64,000 nucleotides of DNA, taken from NCBI GenBank assembly GCA_964421565.1, contig CAYQXJ010000006.1:62001-126000 (forward strand), written 5' to 3'. This DNA comes from CAYQXJ01 sp964421565 (GTDB lineage: Bacteria > Planctomycetota > Brocadiia > SM23-32). A program made the translations under genes and the position numbers. The notes under the pieces are model-generated. The model saw only the letters and a program-made list of their open reading frames with translations. It was not told the DNA's origin and did not search any database. Shown here piece after piece: positions 9,145 through 16,228 of this stretch; the stretch's first letter is position 1, and the number at the start of each line of letters is the position of its first letter.

Positions 9145-10137
9145 ATGAGCAAAGAGTCGAACGAGAGCAACAGCAGCCGGAGCGATATCACGCATGGTCT
9201 CGTGCCGAACCCCCGGGATTGGTACCCGCCCCCCAAGGAAGTCGATGGTTTCTGCGAAGAGGTTATGGAGGAGGCTGAGGCCGGCGACCTGGCGGGCGAG
9301 CGGCTGGAGGATGGGGTCTGGGACTTCCGGGTTGGCGTGCGCCATACGGCCGCTGGCTACCTCGCGTTCCGATCGCAGGCACTGGGCGGTTTCTACGGCA
9401 TCTGGCAGCCGGCGCCCTCAGGCCGCGGCCCATTGCTGGTACACGTGCCGGGCTACGGCAGCGAGATGAGCGTGCACCCTGAGCTGGTCGCGGAGGGCTA
9501 CAACGTGCTCCACGTGAACCCCCTCGGCTACGCCACACCGAGCGGCCCGGATGAGAGCAAGCGCCCGCAGGGGCAGTGGCCCGTCCTGCCCGAGACTGCC
9601 CGCAGCCTGGGCCGTTCGGGTTACCGCCAGTGGTTGACACAGGCTGCTGCGGCGACGCTTTGGGCGCTGAGACAGGAGCAGGTGAGCGCCGACCGCTACG
9701 CGTTCTTCGGCAGCAGCCAGGGCGGCGGAGGAGCGCTGCTGCTTGCCAGCCTGTTCCGTGACAGGGGTGTTCGGTGCGTGGCGGCGGACGTTGCGTTCCT
9801 GACCGACTTCCCGATGGTATGGCAGATGGCGGAACACGGTGCATATCAGATCGCTTTCGGCGCGATCGAGCAGCTCGCAGAAAACCACCCGGATGACGTG
9901 CCAACAGCATGGAGGGCGCTCGGCCTGATCGACACGATCAGCCATGTTCAGCGGTTGACCATGCCTGTGCTGCTGACCGTCGGCGCTCAGGACGCAGCCT
10001 GTCCGGCCCAGAGCGTCGAGGCATTGTTTGATCACCTGCCGGGTACCCGTAGCTACACGAACATTGCGGGTCAGGGCCATGCCTACACGCCGGCGTTTCT
10101 GCATCTTGCCCGAGCCTGGTTCCGCCTGTACGTCTGA
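9145..10137 (+). CDS. Alpha/beta hydrolase, acetyl-xylan esterase (CE7)-like
   Basis: The 330-residue protein has the hydrolase catalytic triad in order: nucleophile elbow GSSQGG with Ser191, Asp283 in VGAQD, and His312 in GQGHAY. The sequence PLLVHVPGYGS before it supplies the oxyanion strand. The motif set and length match the cephalosporin C deacetylase/acetyl-xylan esterase family (CE7), which removes acetyl groups from sugars and small oligosaccharides. There is no signal peptide, as is usual for CE7. The start at 9145 (MSKESNES) is preceded by GAAGAAGG; an upstream in-frame ATG at 9064 overlaps the previous gene and has no ribosome site. Genes around it (mutarotase, oxidoreductase) fit intracellular use of an acetylated sugar. 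Confidence 0.82.
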   Translation: MSKESNESNSSRSDITHGLVPNPRDWYPPPKEVDGFCEEVMEEAEAGDLAGERLEDGVWDFRVGVRHTAAGYLAFRSQALGGFYGIWQPAPSGRGPLLVHVPGYGSEMSVHPELVAEGYNVLHVNPLGYATPSGPDESKRPQGQWPVLPETARSLGRSGYRQWLTQAAAATLWALRQEQVSADRYAFFGSSQGGGGALLLASLFRDRGVRCVAADVAFLTDFPMVWQMAEHGAYQIAFGAIEQLAENHPDDVPTAWRALGLIDTISHVQRLTMPVLLTVGAQDAACPAQSVEALFDHLPGTRSYTNIAGQGHAYTPAFLHLARAWFRLYV

Positions 10138-10160
10138 GAAACCTGCGGCGAAGCGAGAGG

Positions 10161-11090
10161 ATGGCCATGGAGACGACCAAGGAGCTTGGCAAGGCATTCG
10201 GCGTACCCGGCGCGGTGGGATTCGCCGAGGGTCCGGGGGGTCTAACGGTGGCGGAACTGCGCCACCCGGCAGGTTGCGCGAGGGTCTGCACGCTGGGCGC
10301 CCACGTGCTGTCGTATACACCCACCGGAGAGCGGGACGTGCTCTGGGTGAGCGCACATAGCCGGTTCGAGGTAGGAACTCCCATACGCGGTGGCGTCCCG
10401 GTTTGCTGGCCGGTATTTGCTGATCAGACAGACAGCCCGACCATGCCGCTTCACGGTTTCGCCCGGCGCCGCTTGTGGGCCGTGACGGCAGCTGACGCGG
10501 GTCAGGATGGGGTGGTGTCGGTTACATTCGCCACACAGGACGACAACGAAACCCACGCCATCTGGCCGCATGCCTTCCGGCTGGAGCTGAGAGTCGCGCT
10601 GGCGGAAAGTCTGACGGTGTCCCTGAAGGCGCACAACACCGATGATCATGAGGCGTGGTCGTTCACCGGTGCGCTTCACAGCTACTTCACCGTTGGTGAC
10701 GTCACCGCGGCGAGGGTACGGGGACTGGACGGGTGCGTGTATCAGGACAAGGTCGACGGTTTCCGTCAAAAGTCCCAACGCGGGCCGGTGCGCGTGCAGG
10801 ATGAAGTGGACAGAATCTACCTGGCCACTGGTGCCGAGACTGTGATTGAGGACCCGGTGCTGAAGCGTCGCATACGTGTCTTGAAGGAGGGCAGCCAGAC
10901 AACCGTCATCTGGAACCCCTGGAGCGTAAAAGCGGCGGCGATGGGGGACTTCGGCGACGAAGAATACCAGGGCATGATATGCGTCGAGACGGCATGCGCG
11001 GCGGATGATATAGTTCGTCTCGAACCGGGTCAGGTGCACAAGCTCGGCGCCCGCCTGAGCGCCGAAAGCTTCGACTCAGTGCCAACATGA
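10161..11090 (+). CDS. D-hexose-6-phosphate mutarotase (YeaD-like aldose epimerase)
   Basis: The 309-residue protein belongs to the galactose-mutarotase superfamily, in the YeaD branch that interconverts anomers of glucose-6-phosphate and related sugars. Visible signatures are the substrate loop IRGGVPVCWPVF, then LHGFARRRLW with its catalytic His and Arg, ALHSYFTVGD in the middle, and TVIWNPW followed by CVETA near the end with the catalytic Glu. It begins 23 bp after the esterase gene. It likely serves general hexose-phosphate metabolism or the sugar handled by this operon. Confidence 0.9.
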   Translation: MAMETTKELGKAFGVPGAVGFAEGPGGLTVAELRHPAGCARVCTLGAHVLSYTPTGERDVLWVSAHSRFEVGTPIRGGVPVCWPVFADQTDSPTMPLHGFARRRLWAVTAADAGQDGVVSVTFATQDDNETHAIWPHAFRLELRVALAESLTVSLKAHNTDDHEAWSFTGALHSYFTVGDVTAARVRGLDGCVYQDKVDGFRQKSQRGPVRVQDEVDRIYLATGAETVIEDPVLKRRIRVLKEGSQTTVIWNPWSVKAAAMGDFGDEEYQGMICVETACAADDIVRLEPGQVHKLGARLSAESFDSVPT

Positions 11091-11091
11091 G

Positions 11092-11577
11092 ATGAGGCGA
11101 CGCATCGAGTTCCGAATGACGCCGCGGCTGCTGCGCAAGGCGATCCGCAGGTGGCTGCTGCGCAAGGTGGGCTGGTACGTGCCGGCCCTGCTGGTGGGCA
11201 TGCTTCTGCTCGCAGCGTTCCTCGCGTGGCACGGGATGGGCGAATGGACGGTTTTCGCGGCGACGGTGACTGTGCTGATTGCGCTAGTACTGTTGGTTTA
11301 CGTGTTCGCCGTGCGGCGGTCGGTTCGAAAGTTTCAGAAGCTGGCCAGCGATGGGGTGATTCACGAGATCAGTGACGAGGGCATCAGCACGCGCACCGCC
11401 GCTGGCACCGGACGTGTGGACTGGCGGGTGTTCGAAGCTCTCTGGTGCTTTCCCGACGTGTGGCTGCTCATCATGGCCGGCGGGAACTACCTGGTGTTCC
11501 CGGCGGCCGAACTGGACGAGGGCGCCAGGGCCCTCATGGTTGCCAAGGTGAGGGAGAACGGCGGGGAAGTGCGTTGA
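11092..11577 (+). CDS. Small membrane protein with YcxB-like domain
   Basis: The 161-residue protein has two hydrophobic segments (about residues 26-48 and 54-75) followed by a soluble domain with the pattern ISDEGI, GRVDWRVFEALW and YLVFPAAEL. That pattern resembles the YcxB-like C-terminal domain, a PH-like fold of unknown role. The ATG is one base past the stop of the mutarotase gene, so translation is probably coupled. It ends the operon: a hairpin and the dnaE promoter follow. Function unknown. Confidence 0.7.
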   Translation: MRRRIEFRMTPRLLRKAIRRWLLRKVGWYVPALLVGMLLLAAFLAWHGMGEWTVFAATVTVLIALVLLVYVFAVRRSVRKFQKLASDGVIHEISDEGISTRTAAGTGRVDWRVFEALWCFPDVWLLIMAGGNYLVFPAAELDEGARALMVAKVRENGGEVR

Positions 11578-11620
11578 TGGGCATGGCGGCTACAGGAGTG
11601 TAAGCCCTTTTTCACGAGTC

Positions 11621-11641
11621 AGTTGCGCTTGCATCGCAACT
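11621..11641. terminator. Perfect hairpin downstream of the 7000-11577 operon
   Basis: AGTTGCG (11621-11627) pairs perfectly with CGCAACT (11635-11641) around a 7-nt loop. It lies 44 bp after the last stop codon and before the dnaE promoter. No T-run follows, so intrinsic termination is uncertain; it could instead stabilise the 3' end. Confidence 0.35.
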
Positions 11642-11672
11642 CGCACTCAAGCGCCGGTTGCACGCAGCCTCC

Positions 11673-11701
11673 TTGACCGTCCCGAGCATCGTCTTTAGAA
11701 T
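11673..11701 (+). promoter_or_regulatory. sigma70-like promoter for dnaE
   Basis: TTGACC at 11673-11678 and TAGAAT at 11696-11701 are separated by exactly 17 bp, with 5 of 6 matches to consensus in each box. The predicted start near 11708 puts all upstream in-frame ATGs outside the transcript, which supports the dnaE start at 11763. Confidence 0.65.
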
Positions 11702-11709
11702 GCCGTTCG

Positions 11710-11724
11710 GCCGCCGTCGGCGGC
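11710..11724 (+). promoter_or_regulatory. Hairpin at the 5' end of the dnaE leader
   Basis: GCCGCC and GGCGGC form a perfect 6-bp stem with a 3-nt loop, and flanking GTTC and GAAC can extend it. It lies within a few bases of the predicted dnaE transcription start and 38 bp before the ATG. A 5'-terminal hairpin can protect mRNA from decay; the role here is inferred. Confidence 0.4.
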
Positions 11725-11762
11725 ATCTGAACGCACACCCCTTGAGTTTCGCCCGGAGCGCG

Positions 11763-14700
11763 ATGGCTGCGAACAGCTTCTGCCACCTGCACGTGCACAC
11801 CCAGTTCAGCCTGCTCGACGGCGCGTGCCGCATCGAGCGCATGGCCGAGAAGGCGGAGCGGATGGACATGCCTGCCGTTGCCATCACCGACCACGGCAGC
11901 ATGTTCGGCGTTGTGCGCTTCTACGATGCCATGAACGCCCATGGCCTCAAGCCCGTCATCGGCTACGAGGGTTACTTTACGCCGGGCGACCGCACCGACC
12001 GCGACCACCCCGGGCGTGCCCCCGACCTGTTTCACATGACGTTCCTGGCCGAGAACGAGACCGGCTACCGGAATCTGCTGAAGTTGGCCAGCCTATCCTA
12101 CCTGGAAGGCCTCTACTACAAGCCGCGTGCCGATTGGCCCTTGCTGGAGGAATGCGCCGAAGGGCTGATCTGCCTGAGCGGCTGCCTTGCGAGCCGCTCG
12201 AACCGCCTTCTGCTGGAGGACCGCAGAGACGAAGCAGCCAGTTGGCTGGGGGACCTGCGAGACCTGTTCGGACCGGACCACTTCTACCTGGAAGTGCAGG
12301 ACCACGGGCTGGATGAGCAGAAGCAGGTGCTCGGCCCTTCGCTGGAGCTGGCGCGCAGGATGGACCTGCCGGTCGTTGCCACCAACGACTGCCATTACCT
12401 CGATGCCGAAGACCGCCACTGGCACGAGGTACTGCTATGCATCAACACTCGATCCACGTTAGAGGACCCCAACCGCTTCAGGATGGACAGCGACCAGCTC
12501 TACTTCAAGAGCCCGCAGGAGATGGCGGCCCTCTTCGGAGACGTGCCCGGAGCACTGCAGAACACGCTGCGCATCGCCGAAATGTGCGACGTGCAGCTCG
12601 ACAACTCGCGCAAGTACCCCGCGTATCATCCGCCCGACGGTGCCGCCTCGGAGAACCCCGCGTTTCTGCGACAGGTGGCAGAGGGGGGATTGAGGGAGAG
12701 GTACGGTGCGATCAATGAGGAGATGAGGGAGAGGCTCGACGAGGAACTGGAGGTGATAGAGCGCACGGGCTATGTGGATTACTTCCTCATCGCATGGGAC
12801 TTCGTGCGCTTTGCGCGCGAACAGAACATACCGGTCGGCCTGCGCGGAAGCAGCGTCAGCAGCCTGGTCAACCACGCCCTCGGGATGATCGACTTCAACC
12901 CCATGGACTACGACCTGCTGTTCAGCCGCTTTCTGGATCTGGAGCGGGTGGAAGCGCCGGACATTGACATTGATCTGTGTGAGCGGCGGCGGGAGGAAGT
13001 GATCGATTACGTCCGTCGCCGTTACGGCGAGGACAAGACCGCGCAGATCATAACGTTTGGCACGCTACAGGCGCGCAACTGCGTTCGGGACGTGGGCCGC
13101 GTGCTCGACGTGCCGTTGGCCAAGGTGGACCGCGTGGCCAAGCTGATACCGGGAGGCATGAGCCTGGACGAAGCGGTTGAGGCCATGCCGGACCTCGGCC
13201 GACTGGTGCGGGAAGATGAGGAGGTCGCAAGGATTGTCGGGTTTGCGCGCAACCTGGAGGGCATGCCGCGCCATGCCAGCACGCACGCGGCTGGAGTGGT
13301 GATCACGGACGTCCCCCTGTGGGATCTGGTGCCCCTGTACCGGACCGGCGACGGCGTTGTCATGACCCAGTGGGACATGGACGACCTGGCCGAGATGGGG
13401 ATGCTGAAGATGGACTTCCTGGGTCTGCGAACACTAACCATCATCGACCGCACGCTCGAGATCATCAACGAAGTCGGCAAGGAGCGGCCGAGTATGCGTG
13501 TGGGAGAGCTTGACCTGGAGGACGCGAAGACCTACGAGCTGATAGGCCGGGGGCTGACGCGCGGGATCTTCCAGCTCGGCACGAGCCCCGGCATGCGCCG
13601 CATGGTCATGCGGCTGAAGCCTACATGCATCGAAGACCTGATCGCCGCTGTAGCCATATACCGCCCGGGGCCGCTGCAGAGCGGCATGGTCGATGACTTC
13701 ATCGAGTGCCGGCATGGCCGTCGCGAGATCAGCTATCCCCATCCGGCGTTCGAGCCGATACTGAAGCCCACCTACGGCCTGATCCTCTACCAGGAGCAGA
13801 TCATGCGCATCGCCGACGCCATCGCGGGCATGAGCATGGGTAACGCCCTGACGATGATCAAGGCGATTAGCAAGAAGAGCGAAGAGAAGGTCGCGAAGTT
13901 CCGCCAGGAGTTCATTGACGGGGCTGTCCGGAACGGCGTCGAGACGTCCACAGCAGAGGAGATATGGGGTCTTATCCAGCACTTCGCCGGCTATGGATTC
14001 AACAAGGCCCACTCTACCTCATACGCCTTCGTTGCTTTCATCACGGCATACCTGAAAGCGCACTATCCCACCGAGTTCCTGGCGGCCAGCATCTCCTGCG
14101 AAATGGGGGACACTGACCGCGTTGTCGCGCTCATGGAGGAATGCAGCGAGTTAGGCATCGAAGTGCTGCCGCCCGACATCAACGAGAGCCGAGAGGCGTT
14201 CACGCCCGTGGGGGAGGGGCGGTTACGCTTCGGCCTGGGCGCGGTTAAGAACGTCGGTTCGAAGGCCGTGCAGGCCATTGTGTCAGCCCGCAAGGAACAA
14301 GGTTCATTTGAGAGTTTGTTCGACTTCTGCGAGCGCGTGGACCACCAGGACGTTACCCGCGGCGCCATTGAGGCACTGCTGAAGGCGGGGTGTTTCGACA
14401 GTCTGCCGGGCAACCGCAGCCAGCAATTGGCCTTGCTGGAAACGGCGGTCAAGGCCGGCGCCCAGACGCGTCTGCGCCGGGCCCAGGGCCAGGCTACCCT
14501 CTTCGGCGCCGTCGAGGAGGACGACCCGGAGAAGCGCATGCTGGCCAACCTGCCGGATTTGCCCGACTTGAGCCAGCGGGAGAAGGCCCGCCAGGAGTCG
14601 GAAGCCCTCGGCCTCTACGTGCGCTACGATCCTCTGGCGGAGCAGCGCAGAGCTTTGCGCCGATACAGCACGGCGTTCAGTGGTCAGCTCAGCGAGGTGC

Positions 14701-15266
14701 CGGACGGCGAGGACGTGGTGATGGGGGGCATGGTGGAGAAGGTGCGCCGACGTAGCACCCGCAGCAAGGACCCCATGGCCGTGCTGAAAGTCCTGGACGC
14801 CGAAGGAGTCTTTGAGGCGGTGTTATTCCCCCGGGCGTACGAGCAGTACCGCGAGGATGTGCAGGTGGGGGAGGTGCTGTTCTTTGCGGGGCGCGTTAGC
14901 CATAGCCAGGGCACGTCGCTGATTGTCGAGGAGGTAATGCAGTTCGATCAGGTACCCCGGTTGGCCAAATGGTCGTGCCTGCGCATCGACTGTACTGCCT
15001 TCAACGGGTCAGTATGGGGCGAACTGAAGAGTATTCTGGCCCGGCATCGGGGCACGGCTTCAGTCTACCTCGACCTGGTGAGCGAGGAGTTCCGCATCCG
15101 TTGCCGGGCCGGCAATGGGATGAAGGCGCGCCCCACCTCGCAGTTTGCTGACGAGGTAGAATCGCTGCTCGGACCGCAGAGTGTGACCTTCGGCGTGTAC
15201 TACCAGGCGCCCCAGGATGATAGCAGCGCGCGGAGGGGAGGGCGCCATGCGCATCCTCGGCGTTGA
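11763..15266 (+). CDS. dnaE: DNA polymerase III subunit alpha
   Basis: This 1167-residue C-family replicative polymerase carries, in order, a PHP domain (HLHVHT from residue 8, AITDHGS, NDCHYL), the palm with catalytic Asp400 and Asp402 in PDIDID and Asp551 in KMDFLG, fingers, tandem HhH region (AGYGFNKAHSTSYA), a beta-clamp region (near QATLFG) and a C-terminal OB-fold. The PHP metal ligands look intact, so the PHP site may be a working exonuclease. The palm Gly-Ser loop is unusual: around residue 359 it reads VGLRGSSVSSLVNHALG instead of the common VGPGRGSAAGSLVAYALG, a one-residue deletion plus several substitutions. The start follows from the promoter; an upstream open frame is basic and unlikely. 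Its end overlaps ruvC by 20 bp. Confidence 0.96.
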   Translation: MAANSFCHLHVHTQFSLLDGACRIERMAEKAERMDMPAVAITDHGSMFGVVRFYDAMNAHGLKPVIGYEGYFTPGDRTDRDHPGRAPDLFHMTFLAENETGYRNLLKLASLSYLEGLYYKPRADWPLLEECAEGLICLSGCLASRSNRLLLEDRRDEAASWLGDLRDLFGPDHFYLEVQDHGLDEQKQVLGPSLELARRMDLPVVATNDCHYLDAEDRHWHEVLLCINTRSTLEDPNRFRMDSDQLYFKSPQEMAALFGDVPGALQNTLRIAEMCDVQLDNSRKYPAYHPPDGAASENPAFLRQVAEGGLRERYGAINEEMRERLDEELEVIERTGYVDYFLIAWDFVRFAREQNIPVGLRGSSVSSLVNHALGMIDFNPMDYDLLFSRFLDLERVEAPDIDIDLCERRREEVIDYVRRRYGEDKTAQIITFGTLQARNCVRDVGRVLDVPLAKVDRVAKLIPGGMSLDEAVEAMPDLGRLVREDEEVARIVGFARNLEGMPRHASTHAAGVVITDVPLWDLVPLYRTGDGVVMTQWDMDDLAEMGMLKMDFLGLRTLTIIDRTLEIINEVGKERPSMRVGELDLEDAKTYELIGRGLTRGIFQLGTSPGMRRMVMRLKPTCIEDLIAAVAIYRPGPLQSGMVDDFIECRHGRREISYPHPAFEPILKPTYGLILYQEQIMRIADAIAGMSMGNALTMIKAISKKSEEKVAKFRQEFIDGAVRNGVETSTAEEIWGLIQHFAGYGFNKAHSTSYAFVAFITAYLKAHYPTEFLAASISCEMGDTDRVVALMEECSELGIEVLPPDINESREAFTPVGEGRLRFGLGAVKNVGSKAVQAIVSARKEQGSFESLFDFCERVDHQDVTRGAIEALLKAGCFDSLPGNRSQQLALLETAVKAGAQTRLRRAQGQATLFGAVEEDDPEKRMLANLPDLPDLSQREKARQESEALGLYVRYDPLAEQRRALRRYSTAFSGQLSEVPDGEDVVMGGMVEKVRRRSTRSKDPMAVLKVLDAEGVFEAVLFPRAYEQYREDVQVGEVLFFAGRVSHSQGTSLIVEEVMQFDQVPRLAKWSCLRIDCTAFNGSVWGELKSILARHRGTASVYLDLVSEEFRIRCRAGNGMKARPTSQFADEVESLLGPQSVTFGVYYQAPQDDSSARRGGRHAHPRR

Positions 15267-15723
15267 CCCTGGCACGTTGGTCTGCGGTTACGGCGTGATC
15301 GAGGTGTTCGGCAACCGCGTACAGCCGATTGCTTACGGTGTGGCCCGTGGTGGTAACGAAAGCCTGGCAGTGCGCCTGAAGGTCATACACGAGGGCATAT
15401 GCACGATCATTGAGCGCTTTGAGCCTGATGTTGTGGCCGTGGAAGGAGCTTTCTTCCACAAGAATGCGCGCTCGGCGATCAAGATCGGCGAAGGTCGCGG
15501 CGTCGTGCTACTGGCAGCGGCCGCCGCAGGTCTGCCGGTGGAGGAGTACTCCCCGGCGGCCGTGAAGAAAGCGGTTGCCGGCAACGGTCGTGCCCATAAG
15601 CAGCAGGTTCAAGGGATGGTGCGGGTAATTCTCAACCTGCCGGAGCCACCGAAGGACGAGGATGCCGCGGATGCCCTTGCCATTGCCATATGTCACTTCC
15701 ACCGCCTGCCCCTTGGCGCCTGA
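15247..15723 (+). CDS. ruvC: Holliday junction endonuclease RuvC
   Basis: The 158-residue protein matches RuvC in length and in all four acidic active-site positions: Asp7 in GVDPG, Glu66 in AVEGAF, and Asp139 and Asp142 in EDAADALAIAICH. It resolves Holliday junctions as a dimer, normally after RuvAB branch migration; ruvA and ruvB are not in this window. The ATG at 15247 is preceded by GGAGGGGAGGG and lies inside the last codons of dnaE, a 20-bp overlap that implies coupled translation. Linkage of dnaE with ruvC joins replication and repair in one transcript. Confidence 0.95.
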   Translation: MRILGVDPGTLVCGYGVIEVFGNRVQPIAYGVARGGNESLAVRLKVIHEGICTIIERFEPDVVAVEGAFFHKNARSAIKIGEGRGVVLLAAAAAGLPVEEYSPAAVKKAVAGNGRAHKQQVQGMVRVILNLPEPPKDEDAADALAIAICHFHRLPLGA

Positions 15724-15752
15724 GGTGGGCCCGGCGAGACGAACGCCACCGC

Positions 15753-16037
15753 TTAGTCTTCTTCCTGGATGTCCTCGGGCTCTCCCTCATCGTACGGAGC
15801 TTCCGCGTCGATATGGTGGCTGATCAGTGCGACCACTTCGCCGACACCCTCACGGTCAAGCTGTTTCATCAGTTCACGCACCTCGGCCGGTTCGCCCCGG
15901 ACCGTGTAAAGCACGGCGTCGCCGCGTCTTATGGCCTGTATCCCGCGCACTATGTCGGTGCTGCCGTACAGGGGCACGAGGGGCGCAGGCGCCTGATCGG
16001 GCGCGGGCTGGTCGGCATCTTCGCGCTTGGGCTTCAT
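15753..16037 (-). CDS. Uncharacterised small acidic protein
   Basis: The reading frame encodes 94 residues from the ATG at 16037, with a proline-rich N-terminus (PAPDQAPAPLVPLY), a compact middle with the pattern DIVRGIQAIRRGDAVLY and EVRELMKQLDREGVGEVVALISHH, and a very acidic tail ending EDIQEED. A GTG at 16079 would add 14 residues. I do not recognise a family. The coding case rests on protein-like composition and on a strong promoter on the same strand at 16122-16150. It is convergent with ruvC, 29 bp apart. Confidence 0.55.
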   Translation of the reverse strand: MKPKREDADQPAPDQAPAPLVPLYGSTDIVRGIQAIRRGDAVLYTVRGEPAEVRELMKQLDREGVGEVVALISHHIDAEAPYDEGEPEDIQEED

Positions 16038-16121
16038 CTCGGGCCTGGAGCTGCTACGTGGCGTGGCGCCTGTGCGCACCAGCGGTGGGGCGCCCCAGCC
16101 GGTGCTTTCCGCAAGCTATAG

Positions 16122-16150
16122 ATTATAGCGCTCCGATGGCGGCCTAACAA
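16122..16150 (-). promoter_or_regulatory. sigma70-like promoter, leftward, for the small acidic protein
   Basis: On the minus strand TTGTTA (16145-16150) and a perfect TATAAT (16122-16127) are 17 bp apart. The predicted start near 16115 gives a leader of about 80 nt to the ATG at 16037, or 36 nt to the alternative GTG at 16079. Confidence 0.6.
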
Positions 16151-16199
16151 GCACTGCGGTGGCGACGGTCGGGCAGAACACGCCGCCACTGACAGGGCT

Positions 16200-16219
16200 G
16201 CGCCTGTGAGGACAGGCGC
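16200..16219 (-). terminator. Strong hairpin just past the pckG stop codon
   Basis: GCGCCTGT (16200-16207) and ACAGGCGC (16212-16219) form a perfect 8-bp stem with a GAGG tetraloop, 9 bp after the pckG stop. No U-tract follows on the minus strand, so it is a GC-rich terminator or 3'-end stabiliser rather than a classic intrinsic terminator. Confidence 0.5.
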
Positions 16220-16228
16220 CAAGTTGCC

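Noticed and set aside
11658..11762. Longer N-terminus for dnaE starting near 11658
   Set aside because: The sequence is arginine-rich, lies upstream of the predicted transcription start, and the PHP domain begins directly after the ATG at 11763.
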